Shown here one piece after another: positions 6,019 through 9,072 of a DNA stretch of 9,072 bases (within the stretch, counting starts at the first letter, position 1; every line of letters starts with the position of its first letter). This DNA comes from CAZOOW01 sp964581535 (GTDB lineage Bacteria > Patescibacteriota > Saccharimonadia > Saccharimonadales > Saccharimonadaceae), in the NCBI GenBank assembly GCA_964581535.1, contig CAZOOW010000009.1:1-9072 (forward strand), given 5' to 3'. A model generated the notes under the pieces. That model was not told the DNA's origin. It ran no database searches and worked only from the letters and a program-made list of their open reading frames with translations. A program made the translations under genes and the position numbers.

Positions 6019-6972
6019 ATGTTTGAAAAAATTATTTCTTTAGAAAATCTTTTTGATGCTTGGGCGGAATTTAAAAAAGAAAAAGCTGGCAAAAAGGACG
6101 TGCAATTATTTGAGATGAGCTTGGAGGATAACATTTTTCAGCTGCATTATGATTTGAAAAATAGTTTATATCGACACGGCGGATATTTATCTTTTTTTGT
6201 CCGTGATCCTAAGCGTCGCCATATTCATAAAGCGTCAGTCAGAGATCGTTTGTTGCATCACGCTGTCTGCCGGATTATAGAGCCAGAGTGGAACCAGGTT
6301 TTTATTTTTGATTCATGGTCATCTCGTAAAGGCAAAGGCACTCACGGAGCGGTAAATAGATTACAGGACATGTGTTTAAGGTTATCTAAAAATCATAGCA
6401 CAACGCTATGGGTTTTAAAGTTGGATATTAAACAATTTTTTTCTTCCATAGACAATTCTATTCTTTCAGATATTTTAACCAAAAGAATGCACGATCAACG
6501 GCTTTTGGCTTTGTTACGAGAGATTATCAGTAGTTTTCCTGATGGTTTACCCTTGGGCAATCTAAGCTCACAGTTATTTGCCAATGTGTATTTGGATAAA
6601 TTAGATCAATTTGTTAAACATGATTTAAAAATTCGTGGGTATTTGAGATATGCTGATGATTTTATACTTATTCATAAAGATAAAAAATTACTACTAGCTT
6701 ATTTATGGGCGATTGAGGTTTTTTTGCAAAGAGAGTTGCATTTACAGCTACACCCCCAGAAAATATTTTTAAAGACTTATGCTAGTGGTATTGATTATTT
6801 GGGTTATATTTGTTTCCCTCAATATAGAATTTTGCGTACCAAGACTAAACGCAGAATGTTTAAAAGAGTAGCTGAAAAAAATTTTGCTTCTTATAATGGC
6901 ATTCTGAAACATTGTTGCTCACAGAAACTACAGGGTGAATTAAGAGAAATAGTGACTAGTAGAATTAGTTGA
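6019..6972 (+). CDS. DGR-type reverse transcriptase
   Basis: This 317-residue reverse transcriptase copies the template RNA into A-mutagenised cDNA. The first catalytic Asp is in K-L-D-I-K-Q-F-F (Asp136), and the active-site YADD is at 211-214. The motif GLPLGNLSSQ at 176-185 is typical of DGR and retron/group II-like RTs, the SQ form fitting DGRs. The C-terminal S-Y-N-G-I-L-K-H (291-298) fits the thumb of DGR RTs. No maturase or endonuclease domain is present, which separates it from group II intron RTs. I prefer the ATG at 6019 because the product then begins close to I-S-L-E-N-L, as is usual. A GTG at 5992 in the same frame would add nine residues and overlap the divergent avd start. The TGA stop is followed at once by an in-frame TAA, then a terminator. 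No strong promoter is seen upstream. Confidence 0.95.
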   Translation: MFEKIISLENLFDAWAEFKKEKAGKKDVQLFEMSLEDNIFQLHYDLKNSLYRHGGYLSFFVRDPKRRHIHKASVRDRLLHHAVCRIIEPEWNQVFIFDSWSSRKGKGTHGAVNRLQDMCLRLSKNHSTTLWVLKLDIKQFFSSIDNSILSDILTKRMHDQRLLALLREIISSFPDGLPLGNLSSQLFANVYLDKLDQFVKHDLKIRGYLRYADDFILIHKDKKLLLAYLWAIEVFLQRELHLQLHPQKIFLKTYASGIDYLGYICFPQYRILRTKTKRRMFKRVAEKNFASYNGILKHCCSQKLQGELREIVTSRIS

Positions 6973-6981
6973 TAAAAAATT

Positions 6982-7008
6982 AAACAAGATAATGTATATC
7001 TTGTTTTT
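6982..7008 (+). terminator. Terminator after the reverse transcriptase gene
   Basis: AAACAAGATA (6982-6991) pairs perfectly with TATCTTGTTT (6997-7006), with a 5-base loop and a run of T to 7008. It follows the RT stop by 9 bases and precedes the convergent XRE gene, whose stop is at 7032, so it may serve both strands. Confidence 0.8.
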
Positions 7009-7031
7009 ATAAAATTGATAATATTTTTGAA

Positions 7032-7253
7032 TTAAAATATAAAGTAAGTTATATTTTTTTTATATAAAACCGCAAGTTTTTTTAACTCAATAATATCCAG
7101 TCTCTGTTCTCCAGCTTCAACTTTAGAAATATAAGATTGCGGACGCTTTATTTTTGCCGCAACTTGCTTTTGGGTAAGGCCAGCATCAAGCCGAGCTTGT
7201 TTTAATTTGCCAACTAATTTTTTATATTCATTTGTCCTTATTGACTTCGGCAT
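7032..7253 (-). CDS. XRE-family HTH transcriptional regulator
   Basis: This 73-residue product is a single lambda-repressor-like helix-turn-helix domain. The core is L-K-Q-A-R-L-D-A-G-L-T-Q-K-Q-V-A followed by S-Y-I-S-K-V-E-A-G-E-Q-R, the classic helix 2-turn-helix 3 arrangement, with about 15 N-terminal residues and a short tail. It has no sensing domain. It is convergent with the RT gene and divergent from the recombinase, about 317 bases away. Its upstream region holds a perfect palindrome overlapping the predicted -35 box, suggesting autorepression. Inference: a phage-like repressor controlling itself and perhaps recombinase expression. The ATG has no Shine-Dalgarno, and the predicted start point falls at or next to it. 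Confidence 0.9.
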   Translation of the reverse strand: MPKSIRTNEYKKLVGKLKQARLDAGLTQKQVAAKIKRPQSYISKVEAGEQRLDIIELKKLAVLYKKNITYFIF

Positions 7254-7259
7254 GTTTAT

Positions 7260-7299
7260 ATTGTATATTCAAATTAAGAATATTCAAAATTTGAATATT
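7260..7299 (-). promoter_or_regulatory. XRE promoter and palindromic operator
   Basis: On the minus strand TTGAAT (7287-7282) and TACAAT (7265-7260), 16 bases apart, form a good promoter. The -10 ends only 6 bases before the ATG at 7253, so the mRNA may be leaderless. A perfect palindrome with 10-base arms and one central base spans 7279-7299 (arms AATATTCAAA and TTTGAATATT) and covers the -35. A second half-site, TATTCAAAT, lies at 7266-7274. This layout suits autorepression by the XRE protein. Confidence 0.65.
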
Positions 7300-7329
7300 A
7301 ATAAAATAAGAAAACCCCGCCTTTGGCCG

Positions 7330-7346
7330 GTAAAGTTCGAGCCGAT
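7330..7346 (-). repeat. Inverted copy of a recombinase gene segment
   Basis: These 17 bases are a perfect reverse complement of 8912-8928, which encodes the I-G-S-N-F-T region of the recombinase. Positions 8912-8928 directly precede 8929, where the right-end repeat begins. In the internal copy the fragment is instead found on the far side, past the copy of the left end, separated from it by 11 bases (7347-7357). The order is thus circularly permuted relative to the recombinase gene. Confidence 0.7.
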
Positions 7347-7357
7347 AGGCAGTTTTT

Positions 7358-7538
7358 CAAAATCCATAGCTTTGGCGCGGCGCACGGGCGGCGTGGCTTA
7401 AGCGCGGGGCGTCAGCCGCCGCCCGTGAAGTCCTGTCGTATTTTTTCGTAAATGGACTGCCAATTCGGAAATGCGGCGCTTTGCGCCGCCCATGACCAGC
7501 CGATTTTGGCCAAAAATGACAACTTTTTATCCTTTAAT
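7358..7538 (-). repeat. Internal inverted attP-like site (right end fused to left end)
   Basis: Read on the minus strand, the first 82 bases are identical to 8929-9010 and the last 106 are identical to 3-108. They overlap in a single TTGGCAG (7457-7463 as CTGCCAA). This is the sequence expected if the element's right and left ends were joined in a circle, so it is a candidate intact attP. Both halves have hairpins: GCGGCGC/GCGCCGC at 7473-7479 and 7483-7489, and the copy of the 11-bp left-arm stem at 7383-7427. It lies directly upstream of the recombinase gene, a usual attP position for serine integrases, but inverted relative to the ends. Confidence 0.75.
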
Positions 7539-7570
7539 TCGGCCAAAGGCGGGGTTTTCTCTTAAAAAAT

Positions 7571-9019
7571 ATGATTAAATATTTTATTTACGCCAGAAAG
7601 TCTACCGACGAAGAAGATCGCCAAGTGTTAAGCATTTCTTCTCAAATTCAAGAATTAAAAGAATTTGCCGCCAAGGAAAAACTTGAAATCGCGGCCTCGC
7701 TTTGCGAGGCAAAAACTGCCAAAGAACCAGGTCGTCCTATTTTTAACCAGATGTTAAAAAGTATTGAATTAGGCCAGGCACAGGGAATAATTGCTTGGCA
7801 TCCTGATAGATTAGCCAGAAACAGCGTTGACGGCGGGCGTATTATATATTTAGTGGATACTGGTAAGATTTTATCCTTAAAATTCCCGACATTTTGGTTT
7901 GACAGCACTCCGCAGGGCAAATTTATGTTAAATATTGCTTTTGGCCAGTCCAAATATTTTATTGATAGTTTATCGGAAAATGTAAAAAGAGGCATTAAGC
8001 AAAAACTGAGAAATGGCGGTTTGCCAGGCCCAGCGCCCGTGGGTTATTTGAATGAGTTAAAAAATCATACTGTTATTTTAGATCAAAATAAATATCAGGT
8101 AATCAAAAAAATATTTGAGCTTTATGCCACTGGCAATTACGGATTAGATGAATTAGTAAAAGTCTTGGATAGTAATAATATAAAAACTAGAACTGGCAAA
8201 TCATTCACGCCGTCAATGGTTCAAAATGTTTTACAAAATCCATTTTACTGCGGAGTGCTGAAGCATAATAAAGAAATATACCAAGGTTCGCACGAGCCAA
8301 TTATCGCCAAGAAAATTTTTGATCAGGCGCAATTAGTTATGGCAAATCGCGGCAAAAAAAGACCAAGAGGCAAACACAATTTTATTTTTACTGGCTTGAT
8401 GGCTTGCGGATCCTGCGGTTATTCAATTACTGCGGAAACTAAAAAGCATCATATTTATTATCATTGCACTAAAAAAGGCAAAAAGTGCCAGCAAAAATAT
8501 GTCCGTGAGGAATTATTAGTGAGTCAGTTTAAAAATATTTTACAAAAATTTTCTTTGTCTGACGATTGGGCTGACAAAATGTTAGAAAAATTAGAGATGG
8601 AAAGAGCTGACGTGATTAAATCTTCAGAGGCTCTTGTCCGCCAGTTAAAATTAAATTTGGAAGAAATAAAAAACAAGCTAGATAAACTGCTAGATTGTCA
8701 TTTAGACGGCACAATTGATAAAGATGATTATTTAGTGAAAAAAGAAAAATTGATCAATCAAAAAATTGATATTGAGGAAAAAATTCATAGTATCACGGAT
8801 AAGGGTGATAATTGGCTCGAACCAATGAAAGATTTTACTTTAGCTTCAAAGTTAGCTAAAAAAGCCGCCGTCAACGGCGACCTTCTGGAAATTAAATCTT
8901 ATTTAAATATCATCGGCTCGAACTTTACATTAAAGGATAAAAAGTTGTCATTTTTGGCCAAAATCGGCTGGTCATGGGCGGCGCAAAGCGCCGCATTTCC
9001 GAATTGGCAGGGGCGGTAG
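7571..9019 (+). CDS. Large serine recombinase (integrase/resolvase family)
   Basis: The 482-residue enzyme has a resolvase N-terminal catalytic domain (about 1-145), with nucleophile Ser11 in Y-A-R-K-S-T and active-site Arg residues in H-P-D-R-L-A-R-N (77-84). A recombinase DNA-binding domain follows (about 150-260, including P-V-G-Y-L and N-P-F-Y-C-G-V-L). Next is a zinc ribbon with Cys279, Cys282, Cys299 and Cys306, then a coiled coil (about 335-410). This order is that of large serine integrases; the length is at the short end. It cuts and rejoins all four strands through a Ser11-linked intermediate. The last residues are encoded by the right-end repeat and the stop lies inside tRNA-Trp on the opposite strand. 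In a circle the tail would instead read on from W-Q into SIYEKIRQDFTGGG. The start is fixed by the family N-terminus. There is no Shine-Dalgarno and only a weak promoter (TTGGCC 7506-7511, TATCCT 7528-7533). Confidence 0.95.
   Translation: MIKYFIYARKSTDEEDRQVLSISSQIQELKEFAAKEKLEIAASLCEAKTAKEPGRPIFNQMLKSIELGQAQGIIAWHPDRLARNSVDGGRIIYLVDTGKILSLKFPTFWFDSTPQGKFMLNIAFGQSKYFIDSLSENVKRGIKQKLRNGGLPGPAPVGYLNELKNHTVILDQNKYQVIKKIFELYATGNYGLDELVKVLDSNNIKTRTGKSFTPSMVQNVLQNPFYCGVLKHNKEIYQGSHEPIIAKKIFDQAQLVMANRGKKRPRGKHNFIFTGLMACGSCGYSITAETKKHHIYYHCTKKGKKCQQKYVREELLVSQFKNILQKFSLSDDWADKMLEKLEMERADVIKSSEALVRQLKLNLEEIKNKLDKLLDCHLDGTIDKDDYLVKKEKLINQKIDIEEKIHSITDKGDNWLEPMKDFTLASKLAKKAAVNGDLLEIKSYLNIIGSNFTLKDKKLSFLAKIGWSWAAQSAAFPNWQGR
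8929..9010 (+). repeat. Right terminal repeat of the element (attR side)
   Basis: These 82 bases are a perfect reverse complement of 7457-7538. They encode the C-terminal 27 or so residues of the recombinase and end in TTGGCAG, which is also the 3' end of tRNA-Trp. A perfect 7-bp stem with a 3-base loop lies at 8978-8994. Identity stops at 9011, where the tRNA body continues, and at 8928 (although 8912-8928 is itself repeated elsewhere). This is the expected right half-site of the recombinase. Confidence 0.85.
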
Positions 9020-9072
9020 GAATCGAACCCACGCTAAAGGTTTTGGAGACCCTTGTACTACCACTATACTAC
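9005..9072 (-). tRNA. tRNA-Trp (CCA anticodon), 5' end cut by the window edge
   Basis: On the minus strand the sequence gives a D-arm with a G-G in the loop and an anticodon stem AGGGT/ACCTT closing the 7-base loop CTCCAAA, so the anticodon is CCA (9046-9044). It continues with a T-arm GTGGG/CCTAC with loop TTCGATT, the 3' acceptor strand CGCCCCT, discriminator G, and an encoded CCA at 9007-9005. About six bases of the 5' acceptor strand lie beyond the window. The variable loop is four bases. The tRNA overlaps the recombinase stop by 15 bases and its last bases form the proposed attachment core, so insertion leaves the gene intact. Confidence 0.93.

Larger units (their letters stand above)
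7309..7560. repeat. 21-bp inverted repeats bracketing the internal att mosaic
   Basis: Bases 7309-7329 are a perfect reverse complement of 7540-7560 (inner ends CCGCCTTTGGCCG and CGGCCAAAGGCGG). They bracket a 210-base interior that consists almost wholly of inverted copies of sequence found at the two element ends. The repeats could be ends of a small inserted unit or the arms of a large hairpin. No target-site duplication is evident outside them. The right arm lies in the recombinase leader, 10 bases before its ATG. Confidence 0.7.
3..9010. mobile_element. Integrative element carrying a DGR and inserted at tRNA-Trp
   Basis: Seen: TTGGCAG lies at 3-9 and 9004-9010 in the same orientation, and the right copy is the 3' end of a tRNA-Trp gene (reverse complement CTGCCAA, containing discriminator G and CCA). 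The sequence just inside the right copy (8929-9003) and just inside the left copy (10-108) are found joined at one TTGGCAG, inverted, at 7358-7538. A large serine recombinase lies directly next to the right end. Inference: the element is bounded by these cores (about 9,001 bp counting one core), 7358-7538 shows its circular joint, and the empty chromosomal site would read from 1-9 straight into 9011 onward. The cargo is a three-gene vWA/MoxR cassette plus DGR machinery. No conjugation, replication or capsid gene is visible, so it would be non-conjugative. Only two bases of left flank are present, so the left boundary rests on the internal joint. Confidence 0.6.

Noticed and set aside
6019..6972. 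RT as part of a group II intron or retron
   Set aside because: No maturase or endonuclease domain or intron boundary is seen, and the adjacent VR/TR pair and Avd fit a DGR precisely.
7207..7401. Plus-strand open frame across the XRE start and repeats
   Set aside because: It overlaps the XRE start, the operator and the repeat arms; low-complexity translation with no family pattern.
7506..7533. Recombinase promoter TTGGCC / TATCCT
   Set aside because: Both boxes are weak matches and the sequence is also repeated inside the recombinase 3' end, so it is mentioned but not listed as a feature.
7648..7995. Minus-strand open frame inside the recombinase
   Set aside because: Shadow of the catalytic domain coding region; no family pattern.
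1..9072. CRISPR array or recoded genetic code (UGA as Gly)
   Set aside because: No regularly spaced direct repeats are present; no conserved Gly position uses TGA, and genes end normally on TAA, TAG or TGA.

Overview
The window looks like one complete small integrative element of about 9.0 kb from an AT-rich bacterium, most likely a member of the Candidate Phyla Radiation (Patescibacteria). That placement is inferred from protein style: a CPR-type serine recombinase, a CPR-type DGR variable domain (HRR.P.E.IYD followed by an N-Y-D-W block), a vWA/MoxR pair, and starts without clear Shine-Dalgarno sites. UGA appears only as a stop, so the code looks standard.

Layout: a GC-rich terminal repeat (3-108) and a hairpin-rich leader are followed by three plus-strand genes. 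These encode a metallopeptidase-vWA protein (390-2582), a 136-residue unknown (2637-3047) and a MoxR-like AAA+ ATPase (3052-5163). The last 115 bp of the ATPase gene are the variable repeat (VR) of a diversity-generating retroelement (DGR). Then come a terminator, a promoter, the template repeat (TR, 5483-5597), a second terminator, an avd-type accessory gene on the minus strand (5634-6014), and the DGR reverse transcriptase on the plus strand (6019-6972). VR and TR align without gaps. They differ at 19 of the 27 TR adenines and at only one other base, which is the signature of adenine-directed mutagenic retrohoming. The system is therefore expected to rewrite the C-terminus of an intracellular ATPase that probably works with the vWA partner.

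The right part carries a minus-strand XRE-type regulator (7032-7253), a mosaic repeat region (7309-7560) and a large serine recombinase (7571-9019). The recombinase gene ends inside the 3' end of a tRNA-Trp gene (minus strand, 9005-9072, cut by the window edge). The sequence TTGGCAG occurs at 3-9, at 9004-9010 and, inverted, at 7457-7463. The internal copy joins an exact inverted copy of the right end (8929-9010) to an exact inverted copy of the left end (3-108). That is the joint expected in an excised circle (attP). I read the window as an element inserted at the 3' end of tRNA-Trp, with attL at the left edge, attR at the right edge, and an extra inverted attP-like site inside.

Together: the recombinase moves or inverts the element, the XRE protein probably controls it, and the cargo is a self-diversifying vWA/MoxR system with its own DGR machinery. 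The main caveat is that perfect inverted repeats near the ends of assembled sequence can be assembly artefacts, so the architecture needs read-level confirmation. The DGR itself does not depend on it.
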